64,000 nucleotides of DNA, taken from NCBI RefSeq assembly GCF_029688845.1, contig NZ_JARUKW010000001.1:62001-126000 (forward strand). Reading direction: 5' to 3'. Below the pieces are notes generated by a model. It did no database searches and was not told the DNA's origin. It worked only from the letters and a program-made list of their open reading frames with translations. Below are positions 27,280 through 36,693 of the stretch, piece after piece (position 1 is the first letter of the stretch; every line of letters starts with the position of its first letter). This DNA comes from Natronococcus sp. A-GB1 (lineage in GTDB: Archaea; Halobacteriota; Halobacteria; Halobacteriales; Natrialbaceae). A program made the position numbers and the translations under genes.

Positions 27280-27466
27280 ACTACGCGGGCCACGATTAAA
27301 TCACTTGCCCCTTTCAAAACGTTGATCGACGTTAGGGAAGGATTCCGATCTATCGTTCGACGAGGACACTCGTTGTGGTACCACATATCATAGAAAGGTC
27401 TGCATTTTTTATATTTTGGTGTGTGTACACGTTAGCACGTGTTCTCCGGACGATCTGCGCTGGACA

Positions 27467-27480
27467 ACTCAATTTCGAGT
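27467..27480. promoter_or_regulatory. ACTC-N6-GAGT palindrome upstream of gapII
   Basis: ACTCaatttcGAGT has exactly the same arms and spacing as the site at the gapA start. It lies about 60 bases before the gapII ATG at 27540, upstream of where a TATA box for a leaderless transcript would be (around CAGTTATG, 27506-27513). That is the position expected for activation. Confidence 0.55.
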
Positions 27481-27539
27481 TAACATCTATCAGATTCTTG
27501 CAAAACAGTTATGCCGGTTGGCGGTGGATGTCGATGCGT

Positions 27540-28607
27540 ATGCTCCGGGTCGGAATCAACGGTTATGGAACCATCGGAAAGCGCGTCGCAGACGCCGTTC
27601 GAGCTCAGCCAGATATGGAGGTCGCCGGCGTCGCCAAGGTCAGTCCTGACTACGTCGCACTCGGGGCGGCCGAGGCGGAGTACCCGCTCTACGCGGTTGA
27701 CGAGGACCGCACCGATGGGTTCCACGAGGCCGGCATCGACCTCGCCGGCACCGTCGACGACCTCGTCGCCGACAGCGACATCGTCGTCGACGCGACACCG
27801 TCCGGAATCGGTGCGCAGAATCGCCCGCTGTACGAGCGCCACGACACCCCCGCACTCTTCCAGGGCGGTGAGGACGCGACCATCGCCGAAGTCAGTTTCA
27901 ACGCCCGCGCGAACTACGACGAAGCGACCGACGCCGACTACGTTCGCGTCGTCTCCTGTAACACGACCGGTCTCTCGCGGCTCGTCTCGCCGATTCACGA
28001 GGACTACGGCATCGAGAAGGTCCGGACGACGCTGGTTCGACGCGGCGGCGACCCGGACCAGACCGGTCGCGGCCCGATCAACGACGCCCTGCCGGACCCC
28101 GTCTCCATCCCCTCCCACCACGGTCCGGACGTCCAGACCGTCTTCCCCGAACTCGACATCGACACGATCGGGCTCAAGGTCCCGACAACGATGATGCACG
28201 TCCACGCGGTCAACATCACCCTCGAGGAGGCACCCGACGACGTCGCGGAGATCCGCGATCGCCTCCGGAAGGAGGACCGACTGCTCATGATCCCCGACTA
28301 CGCCGGGATCGACGGCGCCGGTACGCTCAAGGACCTCGCGCTCGACGCCGGCCGCCCCCGCGGCGACATCTGGGAGAACTGTATCTGGGAGGAGTCGATC
28401 ACACTCGAGGGGCGCGACCTCTACTGCATGCAGGCGATCCACCAGGAGTCAGATGTCGTTCCCGAGAACATCGACGCGATCCGCTCGGTAACGGGACTGC
28501 TCGACGGTCCCGAGAGTCGGGCACTGACGAACGAGACGCTGGGGATCGGCCTCAGCCGACTGGACAACGCCGAGGAACGCGCCGTCGATCGACAGACCGC
28601 CGACTGA
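27540..28607 (+). CDS. gapII: Type II (archaeal) glyceraldehyde-3-phosphate dehydrogenase
   Basis: 355 aa from the ATG at 27540 ([20 protein letters not shown]); two further ATGs lie 6 and 12 bases upstream. The archaeal class is shown by the dinucleotide loop [11 protein letters not shown] and catalytic Cys in [13 protein letters not shown], plus [11 protein letters not shown] and MMHVHAVN. In Haloferax this enzyme works in gluconeogenesis. It is divergent from gapA across a 268-base AT-containing control region. Confidence 0.95.
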   Translation: MLRVGINGYGTIGKRVADAVRAQPDMEVAGVAKVSPDYVALGAAEAEYPLYAVDEDRTDGFHEAGIDLAGTVDDLVADSDIVVDATPSGIGAQNRPLYERHDTPALFQGGEDATIAEVSFNARANYDEATDADYVRVVSCNTTGLSRLVSPIHEDYGIEKVRTTLVRRGGDPDQTGRGPINDALPDPVSIPSHHGPDVQTVFPELDIDTIGLKVPTTMMHVHAVNITLEEAPDDVAEIRDRLRKEDRLLMIPDYAGIDGAGTLKDLALDAGRPRGDIWENCIWEESITLEGRDLYCMQAIHQESDVVPENIDAIRSVTGLLDGPESRALTNETLGIGLSRLDNAEERAVDRQTAD

Positions 28608-28651
28608 GTCGTCGGGGAAAGCTTTTGGCCGTCCCTTCCTTACCACCAGCT

Positions 28652-29047
28652 ATGCGACGAGACGACCGCGACGAACCCTTCGACGATCTCTTTCGGGAAA
28701 TCGAGCGGATGATGAACGAGATGATGAGCGGTGCCGATGTCGATTTCGACTCCTCGAGTGCCGTCGACAGCGGATTCGGGATGGACACCCACGTCGACAT
28801 CCACGAGACCGACGACGAGATCCGCGTCGTCGCCGACCTTCCGGGCGTCGAGAAGGACAACATCGACCTCGAGTGTGACGGCAAGACGCTCACGATCTCG
28901 GCCCAGAGCGACCACCGTCAGTACGACGAGCGCGTCTCGCTCCCCCAGCGGGTCAACGAACACAGCGCCTCGGCGACGTACAACAACGGCGTCCTCGAGG
29001 TTGTCTTCGAGTCGGCCGAACACTCTTCGGGAATCAGCCTCGAGTAA
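28652..29047 (+). CDS. Hsp20/alpha-crystallin family small heat shock protein
   Basis: 131 aa from ATG 28652. The N-terminal arm is charged (FDDLFREIERMMNEMM). The alpha-crystallin domain starts near VDIHETDDEIRVVADLPGV and ends in YNNGVLEVVFES (the conserved N-G-V-L strand). The usual C-terminal I-x-I anchor is reduced to ISLE. It is an ATP-independent holdase chaperone in the cytosol. AAAGCTTTTGG (28618-28628) about 25 bases upstream is a promoter candidate for a leaderless mRNA, supporting the start. Confidence 0.92.
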   Translation: MRRDDRDEPFDDLFREIERMMNEMMSGADVDFDSSSAVDSGFGMDTHVDIHETDDEIRVVADLPGVEKDNIDLECDGKTLTISAQSDHRQYDERVSLPQRVNEHSASATYNNGVLEVVFESAEHSSGISLE

Positions 29048-29110
29048 GCAGGTCGACTCGCGGTCGACACCGGTTTTCGTTCTCGAGTTTCGTTTCGGAA
29101 TAGCACGTCG

Positions 29111-29995
29111 TTAACCGGTCCCCGAGACGCCGGCACGATCGGCGATTGCTCCCGCCAACCGGTCGTAAAATCCCGGTTCGTACTTCGTCGCCTCGTCGAT
29201 CGTCGGCCGGGCGTTCGTCTCGTTGACCACTACCCGCTCGCCCGTCTCGAGCAAGTCCACCCCGAGAAAGGGAACCTCGAGAACCTCGGCGACTGACTCG
29301 GCCAGTCGACGCCACTCGCTCGGGAGGTCGACCCCCCGTGCCCTCGCGCCGCGATGGACGTTGTGTTTCCACTGGCCCTCGCGGACCGCGTCGTCGGGCA
29401 GTCGGCGCTCGACGGCGCCGACGTACTCCCCATCGAGGATCATCACCCGATAGTCGGTGGCGTCCGGGAGGTACTCCTGGATCAGGAAGGACCGATCCCC
29501 GGTCGCCCGGTAGTCGTGGACCAGCGAGAGGTAGTCACAGATCCCCAGGAAGGAGTCGAGATCGTGGGCCTTCGCGACCCCGACTCCGCGAGTCGTCGAG
29601 TTGGGTTTTACCACGACCGGCGACTCGAGTCGATCGAACGCCTCGATCAGTTCGCTCTCGCCGACCTCGTTCGAGACGTACACCGACCGCGGCACGGGCA
29701 GGTCGGCGCGCTCGAGGCGGGCGAGCACCTCGGCTTTGTTCCGCGAGGTGAGAATCGCCTCGCGGTCGTTGAGCCACGGAACCTCGAGGAGCGCGTCGGC
29801 AACACCGCCCTCCATGGGCCGACCGGGGTAGACGAACCCCACGTCGTACTCGCCGGGCGACCACGGCGCGTCCGTTCCCAGGGGGACGATCCGTTCGCTT
29901 ACGGGAACGTGGTGGGCGCGGATACCGCGCTCGGCCAGGGGCTCGCGCATCCGATCGAACGTCTCCTCGGCGTTCGCGACCGCGAGATCGATCAT
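29111..29995 (-). CDS. RimK-type ATP-grasp ligase
   Basis: 294 aa from ATG 29995 (MIDLAVANAEETFDRMREPL). The ATP-grasp fold is visible: VPRSVYVSNE, the substrate/nucleotide strand SPVVVKPNSTTRGVGVAKA, FLIQEYLPDATDYRVMILD, and the Mg2+-binding FLGVDLLETG...VVNETNARP. RimK-type enzymes join amino acids (often glutamate) to a carboxylate. No LysW-like partner is beside it, so its substrate is open. It is convergent with hsp20. Confidence 0.8.
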   Translation of the reverse strand: MIDLAVANAEETFDRMREPLAERGIRAHHVPVSERIVPLGTDAPWSPGEYDVGFVYPGRPMEGGVADALLEVPWLNDREAILTSRNKAEVLARLERADLPVPRSVYVSNEVGESELIEAFDRLESPVVVKPNSTTRGVGVAKAHDLDSFLGICDYLSLVHDYRATGDRSFLIQEYLPDATDYRVMILDGEYVGAVERRLPDDAVREGQWKHNVHRGARARGVDLPSEWRRLAESVAEVLEVPFLGVDLLETGERVVVNETNARPTIDEATKYEPGFYDRLAGAIADRAGVSGTG

Positions 29996-30304
29996 GCTCG
30001 AGAGTCGGGAGTAGAGGCCCAAAAGTCTGCGTACCCGCACCCGGGGATTCGCCGTCCTCGACTCGCAATCGACGAGGTGGACTCCTCGAGCGTAAACGGT
30101 CGGCTATAGTAGCCACTGAACGTCAGTACACATCCGATCGCACGACGGCTGTGCGATCGGTGTGCAAACCGTTTCAGTTGTTACTAAGACCGGTTCACGA
30201 ACCGGAACCGCGACGAACGGCTCCAGTAACATCCGTGAGAACGGCGTTTGCACCGCGCCGTGTAGGGACAGAACGGGAACGCCGTCGCGGAGTAAAAGGT
30301 GGGG
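29996..30304. other. Intergenic region with palindromic repeat
   Basis: 309 bases without a gene between the ATP-grasp start and the uL16 stop. It holds the 83-bp palindromic repeat (30104-30186) and, right after it, a short inverted repeat CCGGTTC-ac-GAACCGG (30190-30205) that could help end the uL16 transcript. The rest shows nothing assignable. Confidence 0.6.
30104..30187 (+). mobile_element. 83-bp palindromic MITE-like repeat, copy 1
   Basis: The element starts CTATAGTAGCCACTGAA and ends TTCAGTTGTTACTAA, imperfect terminal inverted repeats. Its core is a perfect 10-bp stem, CCGATCGCAC (30134-30143) and GTGCGATCGG (30151-30160), with loop GACGGCT. A second copy lies at 50780-50862 in the opposite orientation, with four mismatches over 83 bases and no gaps. 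It is too short to encode a protein, so if mobile it needs a transposase elsewhere. It interrupts the spacer before the uL16 3' end. Confidence 0.72.
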
Positions 30305-30835
30305 TTACGAGACCAGCTGCTCTTCGCCCTTCTCGACGACGATACGACACGGCGGCGAGATCTTGTTGTACGCGCGGCGGAACGCCTCCTTGGCGTGCTC
30401 GGCGTCGTCCAAGTCACACCAGACCGTGAAGATGCGATCGCCGGCGTCGATTCGCGCGGCGGTGCCGACGATCTTCCCGAACGACTGGCGCATCCCGTCG
30501 GAGACACGGTCCGCACCCGCACCCGTCGCCTGTTTGTTCTCCCGGATGACGTGGTGGGGGAACTTCCGGAGGATCATCTTGTAGTTGTTCTCGCCGGCGT
30601 TTTTCAGCATGTGCCGGTTGGCCGACAGGCGCGAGGCCTCGAGGCTCCCGTGGCGAATCTGGACCTCTTCCTCGGTGATGAGGCTGATCTGAACGGGGTA
30701 GTCCTCGGGGCCGGCGCTGACGTTGCCCATCTTGTGCTGTGCAATCTTCGATCCGGGGATTCCAGTAATGTACTCGCGGCGCGTGTAGGCCGGCTTACTG
30801 ATCTCCCGGTACATTGAGGCGGGTTTGTCCGACAT
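30305..30835 (-). CDS. rpl10e: 50S ribosomal protein uL16 (L10e)
   Basis: 176 aa. The start [20 protein letters not shown] and the segments [20 protein letters not shown] and [22 protein letters not shown] are diagnostic. The protein helps build the A-site region and bind the central protuberance of the 50S subunit. TATA-like CTTTATC (minus strand, 30874-30880) lies ~40 bases before the ATG. Confidence 0.97.
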   Translation of the reverse strand: MSDKPASMYREISKPAYTRREYITGIPGSKIAQHKMGNVSAGPEDYPVQISLITEEEVQIRHGSLEASRLSANRHMLKNAGENNYKMILRKFPHHVIRENKQATGAGADRVSDGMRQSFGKIVGTAARIDAGDRIFTVWCDLDDAEHAKEAFRRAYNKISPPCRIVVEKGEEQLVS

Positions 30836-30965
30836 GGTTGTGGTTACTTACGAAAACCGAAGCCTACCGTGGGGATAAAGCCTTCGAACCGTCACGTCCG
30901 CGCCAGCGGCGGCTTCAGACGGAACTGCTCGGCGAGTTAACCGACAGCACGTCAAAAATCGTCGC

Positions 30966-31196
30966 TCAGTTGCAGGTAACGTACTCGGCGCCGTTCTTTT
31001 CGACGAGCTCCTCCTCGGTGAGACAGTTCAGCACCGAGAGGACACCGATCTTCTTCATTGCCAGGACCTCGTTCAGATCCGACGCCGTCGCACCGCCGCT
31101 GGCCTCGAGGTAGAGGTAGACGAGTTTCGCCTGTGGGGAGTCGATTTCGGTCGGGAGCGGCTCGAGTTGCGTGGTGGTGAGTTGCTGTTCCATCAT
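30966..31196 (-). CDS. Small winged-helix protein, TrmB-like
   Basis: 76 aa from ATG 31196 (a second ATG follows directly). Residues ~20-70 form a helix-turn-helix (AKLVYLYLEASGGATASDLN, then KKIGVLSVLNCLTEEELVEK), the pattern of TrmB/MarR-type winged helices without an effector domain. It may bind DNA as a dimer. TATA-like CTTATAT (minus strand, 31223-31229) lies 27-33 bases before the start. It is the gene next to uL16, as in related haloarchaea; its targets are unknown. Confidence 0.7.
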   Translation of the reverse strand: MMEQQLTTTQLEPLPTEIDSPQAKLVYLYLEASGGATASDLNEVLAMKKIGVLSVLNCLTEEELVEKNGAEYVTCN

Positions 31197-31632
31197 CGTA
31201 GTACAACCCACACCGAGGCTCCATATAAGTCTATGGTACACCCGAGCAATATAGTGCAATGGATATAATCGACCTAATACTAATATAGTCAATCCATGCC
31301 AGTAGATAACGCTCATCTAGAGAGGCGTATCGAGCATTTTGGACGCTCTCGGAGAGTCTCCTTCGAGAGGGAGATGAGGGTATCAAATCAGTTACTATCG
31401 GTAAACGAACCCCGATAGCCGCTTTCAGTCGTTGGATAGCTTCAGCTAGTAGTCACCATCCAGCCATCAATGATCGTTACCTATCCCGGCCGGCTCACTG
31501 TATAAGGTATATTATCTCGAACCGATGACGGTGGATGTTCCGAGCTCCGGCCTTGATCGAGCGGATCGGAACTCGTCGCCGCCTCACCACGACGGCGGCG
31601 TGTTTAAGGGTCTGCCTCCGGAAACACCCAGT
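31197..31632. other. Intergenic region with two promoters
   Basis: 436 bases without a convincing gene. It holds the promoter of the winged-helix gene (31223-31229, minus) and, on the plus strand, TTTAAG at 31603-31608, 25-30 bases before the ATG of the M50 protease gene. The AT-rich middle (31240-31300, 31490-31520, including GTATAAGGTATATTAT) may hold further regulatory sites, but I cannot assign them. Confidence 0.5.
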
Positions 31633-32865
31633 ATGCTGAAGAGCTTTCGGATCGGCTCCCTGTTCGGAATCCCGATCAAGCTCGATCTGACGTTCTTGCT
31701 GGTGCTCCCGCTATTTGCGTACCTCATCGGCGTCCAGATCGAACCCGTCACCGTCATTCTCAACGACGTGCTCGGCGCAGGCATCGACGTCGGCGCCGTA
31801 ACCGGCGGCGCGCTGCCGTGGATACTCGGCTTCGCCGCGGCGGTCGGACTGTTCGTCGGCGTCGTGCTCCACGAACTTGGCCACTCGCTGACGGCCCAGC
31901 GGTACGGTTTTCCGATCGACTCGATCACGCTCTGGCTGTTCGGCGGCATCGCCGCGCTCTCGGAGATGCCCGAGGACTGGCGACAGGAGTTCACCATCGC
32001 CATCGCCGGACCGATCGTCTCCGTGCTCGTCGGCGTCGCCTCCTACGTGCTCTTTCTCGTTACTCCCGAGGCGTTCGGCGGCGCGCGGTTCGTCCTCGGC
32101 TACCTCGCCGTACTCAACGTCGCGCTCGCGATCTTCAACATGATCCCCGCGTTCCCGATGGACGGGGGCCGTATCCTTCGGGCACTGCTCGCTCGCGGCC
32201 GCTCGTACGCTCAAGCGACCCAGCAGGCCGCGAGCATCGGCAAGATGTTCGCGATCGCGATGGGGCTGTTCGGACTGTTCGCGGTCAACATTATCCTCAT
32301 CGGCGTCGCCTTCTTCGTCTACATCGCCGCCTCGAGCGAGGCCCAGCAGGTGACGATGAAGGCTGCGTTCCAGGACGTTACCGTCCGGGATATCATGACG
32401 TCGGCGGGCGAACTCCACACCGTCGAGCCGGACGCGTCCGTCGCGGAGCTGATCCAGCGGATGTTCACCGAGCGACACACCGGCTACCCGGTCGTCGAGA
32501 CCGACGGGTTCGGCGGCGAGCGGCTCGTGGGACTGGTGACGCTGTCGGACGCCCGCGACATCAAACCCGTCGAGCGCGACGCGTACACGGTCTCGGACGT
32601 GATGACGACCGATCTGAAGACGATCGATCCGGACTCGGACGCGATGACGGCTATCGAACGGATGCGCGAACACGGCATCGGGCGGCTCCTCGTCGTCGAA
32701 GGCCAAGACGAGTGGGGTTCCGAGGGCGCGTTCGGCGACCCGGCCCCACGGACCGACGGCGACCTGGTCGGTCTGATCTCGCGGTCCGACGTGATGACGG
32801 CGTTCGATATCGTCCAGAAGAGCGGCAGCGTCAACCCCTCGAGCCGGCCTCGAGCCGGCGACTGA
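31633..32865 (+). CDS. Site-2 protease family (M50) membrane protease with CBS domains
   Basis: 410 aa from ATG 31633; an upstream ATG would include the promoter-like TTTAAG. The membrane part has zinc ligands HELGH (residues 80-84) in a transmembrane helix and NMIPAFPMDGGR (Asp177) in a later one. Then come a further membrane hairpin and two CBS modules (~245-400, VRDIMTS...DAYTVSDVMTTDL...VGLISRSDVM) in the cytosol, which usually sense adenosine nucleotides. It cuts membrane proteins within the bilayer; its substrate is not known. It is followed by an ABC exporter. Confidence 0.92.
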   Translation: MLKSFRIGSLFGIPIKLDLTFLLVLPLFAYLIGVQIEPVTVILNDVLGAGIDVGAVTGGALPWILGFAAAVGLFVGVVLHELGHSLTAQRYGFPIDSITLWLFGGIAALSEMPEDWRQEFTIAIAGPIVSVLVGVASYVLFLVTPEAFGGARFVLGYLAVLNVALAIFNMIPAFPMDGGRILRALLARGRSYAQATQQAASIGKMFAIAMGLFGLFAVNIILIGVAFFVYIAASSEAQQVTMKAAFQDVTVRDIMTSAGELHTVEPDASVAELIQRMFTERHTGYPVVETDGFGGERLVGLVTLSDARDIKPVERDAYTVSDVMTTDLKTIDPDSDAMTAIERMREHGIGRLLVVEGQDEWGSEGAFGDPAPRTDGDLVGLISRSDVMTAFDIVQKSGSVNPSSRPRAGD

Positions 32866-32892
32866 GGCCGGCCGGGTACCGGATTCAACATT

Positions 32893-32899
32893 CTTAACC
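32893..32899 (+). promoter_or_regulatory. TATA-like box for the ABC exporter pair
   Basis: CTTAACC lies 25-31 bases before the ATG at 32924, consistent with a leaderless transcript, and helps choose that start over an upstream GTG-type codon. Confidence 0.45.
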
Positions 32900-32923
32900 G
32901 CGGGCGTGGCCGAGGTGTCAGCG

Positions 32924-33934
32924 ATGCCACCGGCCATCGAGACGACGGACCTCGTGAAGGAGTACGGCGACCTGCGCGCGCTACAGGAGCTTTCGCTCAC
33001 CGTCGAGGAGGGCGAGTTCTTCGGGCTGCTCGGTCCTAATGGGGCCGGGAAGACGACGTTCATCAACACGCTGGTCGGACTCGTCCGCAAGACGGGCGGC
33101 GAGGCTCGCGTCTTCGGTCACGACGTCGAGGACGACTACCGGCAGGCCCGGGACGCGATCGGGCTCGCCCCCCAGGAGTTCAACGTCGACCGCTTCTTTC
33201 CCATCCGCGAGGTCCTGATGCACAAGGCCGGCTACCACGGGATCCCCGAGGAGGAAGCCGGGGAGCGGGCCGACGAGGTGCTCAAGCGGGTCGGGATCTA
33301 CGACAAGCGAAACGAGCGTTTCGATTGGCTCTCCGGAGGGATGAAGCGCCGGCTGCTGCTGGCTCGAGCGCTCGTCACCGAGCCGAACCTCCTGATTCTC
33401 GACGAGCCGACCGCCGGCGTCGACGTCCAGCTGCGCCACGATCTCTGGGAGCTGGTGACCGAGCTCAACGAGGAAGGAACGACGGTCCTGCTGACGACCC
33501 ACTACATCGAGGAAGCCGAACGCCTCTGTGACCGCGTGGCGATCATGAACGAGGGCCGGAAGGTGACCGTCGCGACGCCGGACGACCTCAAGACGCGAGG
33601 GACGGACACGATCTCGGTTCGCCTCGAGGACGCCCCGTCGGTCACTCCCTCGGTCGGCGGCTACGCCCACGAGGCGACCCTCGAGGGCGACCGGCTCGAG
33701 GTCCGGGTCGACGACGGCGGCTCGACCGCGCCGCAGCTGTTGAACGACCTCGAGGCGGCGGGCCACGAGATCGCCGACCTCGAGATCACTCGCACGTCGC
33801 TCGAGGAGATCTTCGTCGATCTGACGAGACAGGACGACCGGACGACGACCCGGTCCGACGCGCCGACGAACGAGGAGGCGGCGGGCGACGAAGGGGCGGA
33901 GACGCCAGCGCGCGAGCAGGAGGGACTCGCCTGA
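32924..33934 (+). CDS. ABC exporter ATP-binding protein (DrrA/CcmA-like)
   Basis: 336 aa. The nucleotide-binding domain has Walker A GPNGAGKTT, the signature LSGGM, Walker B LLILDEPTAGVD and H-loop TTHYIEEAE. A C-terminal ~90-residue extension (GTDTISVRLEDAP..., LEEIFVDLTRQDD) resembles the regulatory tail of drug or polysaccharide-type ABC-2 exporters, ending in an acidic halophilic tail. It shares the base A of TGATG with the downstream permease start, so they are translated together. Cargo unknown. Confidence 0.92.
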   Translation: MPPAIETTDLVKEYGDLRALQELSLTVEEGEFFGLLGPNGAGKTTFINTLVGLVRKTGGEARVFGHDVEDDYRQARDAIGLAPQEFNVDRFFPIREVLMHKAGYHGIPEEEAGERADEVLKRVGIYDKRNERFDWLSGGMKRRLLLARALVTEPNLLILDEPTAGVDVQLRHDLWELVTELNEEGTTVLLTTHYIEEAERLCDRVAIMNEGRKVTVATPDDLKTRGTDTISVRLEDAPSVTPSVGGYAHEATLEGDRLEVRVDDGGSTAPQLLNDLEAAGHEIADLEITRTSLEEIFVDLTRQDDRTTTRSDAPTNEEAAGDEGAETPAREQEGLA

Positions 33935-34731
33935 TGCTGTCGGTCGGTTTCCGGGCGCTCTTTCGGCGCGAGCTACTTCGGTTCGTCCGTCGTCCCAAGA
34001 ACACGTTCATGCCGCCGGCGATCACGAACGTCCTCTACTTCGCCGTCTTCGGGATCATCCTGGGCGGACGCATCGACGAACCCGTCGCGGGGATCGGTTA
34101 CATCCTCTTTCTCGTTCCGGGGCTGGTCGTCCTCGGGACGATCTCGAACGCCTTCGAGAACGCCTCCTTCTCGATCTTCCACGGCCGGTGGAACGAGTAC
34201 ATCCACGAGACACTGACCTCGCCGCTTTCCTACGTCGAGATGGTCGTCGCCTACGTCGGCGCCAGCGCGGTTCGCGGGCTGATCGTCGGCGTCATCATCG
34301 CCGTCATCGGCCGGCTGTTCGTCCCGATCTCGATCGAGAACGGCCTCTTTCTGGTAGCGACGATGGTCGTCATCGCCGCGCTCTTCGCCGGCTTCGGGAT
34401 CATCGGCGGGCTCGTGGCGCGGGACTTCGACGACCTCACCGTGATGAACCAGTTCATCCTGCGGCCGTTGGTGTTCTTCGGGGCCGTCTTCTACTCGCTG
34501 ACGATGCTGCCCTCGACCTGGCAGACCGTCTCCCTGCTGAACCCGATGGTCTACATGGTCGACAGCGTCCGATACGGGCTGCTTGGCTACTCCGATATGC
34601 TCGAGATCGCGCCGGCGGCCTACGCCGAGTTCGCGCCGTACGCCTCGCTGGGCGTGCTCACGCTGCTCACGATCGGCGTCATCGCGGTCGACGTCTACCT
34701 GTTCAAGATCGGCTACGGTCTGACCGACTGA
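33934..34731 (+). CDS. ABC-2 type transporter permease
   Basis: 265 aa with about six membrane segments. It matches the ABC-2 layout: basic N-terminus (RELLRFVRRPKNTFMPPAI), then hydrophobic helices (VLYFAVFGIILGG, YILFLVPGLVVLG), and a conserved YSLTMLPSTWQTVSLLNPM before the last helices. It pairs with the preceding ATPase to form an exporter. Substrate unknown. Confidence 0.9.
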   Translation: MLSVGFRALFRRELLRFVRRPKNTFMPPAITNVLYFAVFGIILGGRIDEPVAGIGYILFLVPGLVVLGTISNAFENASFSIFHGRWNEYIHETLTSPLSYVEMVVAYVGASAVRGLIVGVIIAVIGRLFVPISIENGLFLVATMVVIAALFAGFGIIGGLVARDFDDLTVMNQFILRPLVFFGAVFYSLTMLPSTWQTVSLLNPMVYMVDSVRYGLLGYSDMLEIAPAAYAEFAPYASLGVLTLLTIGVIAVDVYLFKIGYGLTD

Positions 34732-34739
34732 CCCTCGGC

Positions 34740-35756
34740 TCAGTCGTTCCGATCGGCGACCTGCACCAGCTGCTTGCCGATGTTCTCACCCTCGAACAGC
34801 CCCATGAACGCGTCGGGCGCGTTCTCGAACCCCTCGACGACGTCCTCGCGGTAGCGAAGTTCGTCGTCGGCGATGAACCTCGAGAGTCGCGACAGGGCCT
34901 CGCCCCAGCGGTTCTCGTAGTCGTAAACGAGCAGTCCCTCCACGCGGGCGCGAGACTCGATAAGTTTGCCGAGCTTTCGGGGTCCGGTCGGAATCTCCGT
35001 CGCGTTGTACAGCGCGATCTGTCCGCAGACGGCAACCCGCGATCGAACGTTGAGCAGCGGCCAGACGGCATCGGTGATCGGTCCGCCGACGTTGTCGAAG
35101 TAGACGTCGACGCCGTTAGGACAGGCCTCGGCTACCGCGCCGGGCAGGTCGTCGGTCGTCTCGTAGTTGATCGCGGCGTCGAACCCGAGCTCGTCGGTGA
35201 GCCACGCCGTCTTCTCGTCGCTGCCGGCCGTTCCGACCACTCGAGCGCCGCTCAGTCGGGCGAGCTGGCCGACGACCGAGCCGACCGCGCCGGCCGCGGC
35301 CGAGACGACGACCGTGTCGCCCGGTTTCGGCTCGGCGACGTCCGTCGTTCCGAAGTACGCCGTCACGCCGGGCATCCCGAGGACGCCCAGCGCGGTCGAG
35401 ATCGGCCCGTGGTCGGGATCGACCCGACGCAGGTCGTTCCCGTCCGCGACTGCGTGTTCGGCCCACAGCAGTTCGCCCGCCACGATATCGCCCGGCTCGA
35501 GCCCATCGTAGTTCGACTCGATGACCTCGCCGACGACTCCCGCTCGCATGGGATCGCCGACGTCCCACGGCTCCGCGTAGGACTCGGCGTCGCGCATCCG
35601 TCCGCGCATGTACGGGTCGACCGACTGGTAGAGGGTTCGGACGAGCACTTCGCCCGACTCGGGTGCGGGTCGGGCGACGGTGACGAGCTCGAAGTTCTCG
35701 CGGGTCGGTTCGCCGACGGGCCGGCTGGCGAGTCGCCACTGCCGTGTCTCTGCCAT
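34740..35756 (-). CDS. NADP-dependent oxidoreductase, MDR superfamily (prostaglandin/leukotriene reductase type)
   Basis: 338 aa. The fold's markers are an N-terminal catalytic part without zinc ligands (YQSVDPYMRGRM, ELLWAEHAV) and a Rossmann motif AAAGAVGSVVGQLARL followed by VVGTAGSDEK. YFDNVGG and NWP-like features agree with the 2-alkenal/prostaglandin reductase branch. It likely reduces double bonds of alpha,beta-unsaturated carbonyls with NADPH. It is divergent from the carbonic anhydrase gene. Confidence 0.88.
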   Translation of the reverse strand: MAETRQWRLASRPVGEPTRENFELVTVARPAPESGEVLVRTLYQSVDPYMRGRMRDAESYAEPWDVGDPMRAGVVGEVIESNYDGLEPGDIVAGELLWAEHAVADGNDLRRVDPDHGPISTALGVLGMPGVTAYFGTTDVAEPKPGDTVVVSAAAGAVGSVVGQLARLSGARVVGTAGSDEKTAWLTDELGFDAAINYETTDDLPGAVAEACPNGVDVYFDNVGGPITDAVWPLLNVRSRVAVCGQIALYNATEIPTGPRKLGKLIESRARVEGLLVYDYENRWGEALSRLSRFIADDELRYREDVVEGFENAPDAFMGLFEGENIGKQLVQVADRND

Positions 35757-35883
35757 ACCGACCCGTGTACGCGCCGAAAAGTGAAGATTCGCTTCGCGGC
35801 AGCCCGCTCGTCCGCAAGACTGCGCTTCGGCTCGGCCGAACGGTCACGGACCGACGCCCACAGTCCTTGAGACCCCATCGAAC

Positions 35884-35889
35884 CTTTTT
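35884..35889 (+). promoter_or_regulatory. T-rich promoter box of the carbonic anhydrase gene
   Basis: CTTTTT lies 25-30 bases before the ATG at 35914 in an otherwise GC-rich spacer, consistent with a leaderless mRNA. Confidence 0.4.
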
Positions 35890-35913
35890 GACCCTGTCTG
35901 TGTGAGTTGTGCT

Positions 35914-36615
35914 ATGGGATCGACTCGAAAGTTTCTCGAGGAACTGCTCGCCGGCAACCAGCGCCACGTCGAGTCGCTCCCGGAGAACTACTTCGCCGAG
36001 GTTCAGACGGACCAGCATCCCGATACTGTCGCGATCTGCTGTTCCGATTCACGGGTGCCACAGGAGCACATGTGGGGGTTCGACCATCCGGGAGTGGTCT
36101 TTACGCCGAGCAACATCGGGAACCAGGTCTGGGATGAAGACGACGGCGATCGGATCGTCGACGGCGGAGTGCTTTATCCGATTCACCACACGGACACCGA
36201 TGTCGCCGTCGTCGTTGGCCACACCGGCTGTGGGGCCATCACCGCCGCGTATCAGGTCGCGACCGGCGGCGACTTTCCCGGGCCGAAAGGCGTCGATAAG
36301 TGGGTCGAGATGCTGGTACCGGTTATCGAGGAGGGTCTCGAGAGCGACCTGATCGACCGCGAGACGAACGAGTCGACGGTGATAAACCAGCTCGTCGAGT
36401 ACAACGTCGACTACCAGGCGGGGTTTCTCCGGGAGTCCGACGACGTTCCCGATGACGTCGGCGTCTACGGCTTCGTCTACGACTTTCAAGGCGTCTACGG
36501 CAACGAATACGGACGGGCGTACCTGGTCAACGTCAACGGCGAGACCGACTCCGGACGGATCACCGAGCTAATCCCCGAGGAGTTCGCGACGTCGACCCAG
36601 AGTTTGCTGTACTGA
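35914..36615 (+). CDS. Beta-type carbonic anhydrase
   Basis: 233 aa from ATG 35914 (MGSTRKFLEELLAGNQRHVE). Zinc site residues are Cys43, Asp45 and Arg47 in CSDSR, and His103 and Cys106 in GHTGCGA. It catalyses CO2 + H2O to HCO3- + H+ . The protein is cytosolic. An acidic C-terminal half (residues 120-230) is typical for halophiles. It lies 359 bases from the dabA stop codon and close to dabAB, which suggests a shared role in inorganic-carbon handling. Confidence 0.94.
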   Translation: MGSTRKFLEELLAGNQRHVESLPENYFAEVQTDQHPDTVAICCSDSRVPQEHMWGFDHPGVVFTPSNIGNQVWDEDDGDRIVDGGVLYPIHHTDTDVAVVVGHTGCGAITAAYQVATGGDFPGPKGVDKWVEMLVPVIEEGLESDLIDRETNESTVINQLVEYNVDYQAGFLRESDDVPDDVGVYGFVYDFQGVYGNEYGRAYLVNVNGETDSGRITELIPEEFATSTQSLLY

Positions 36616-36693
36616 TTCGACGGATCTGTCCGACGACAGCCCACGGCCCCTACGGTCGGTACCGTTTTGTCACTCGTAGTGAAACGATCGGTC

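Noticed and set aside
31240-31530. Small RNA or extra gene upstream of the M50 protease
   Set aside because: The AT-rich stretch has several TATA-like runs but no stable hairpin or frame with a good start.
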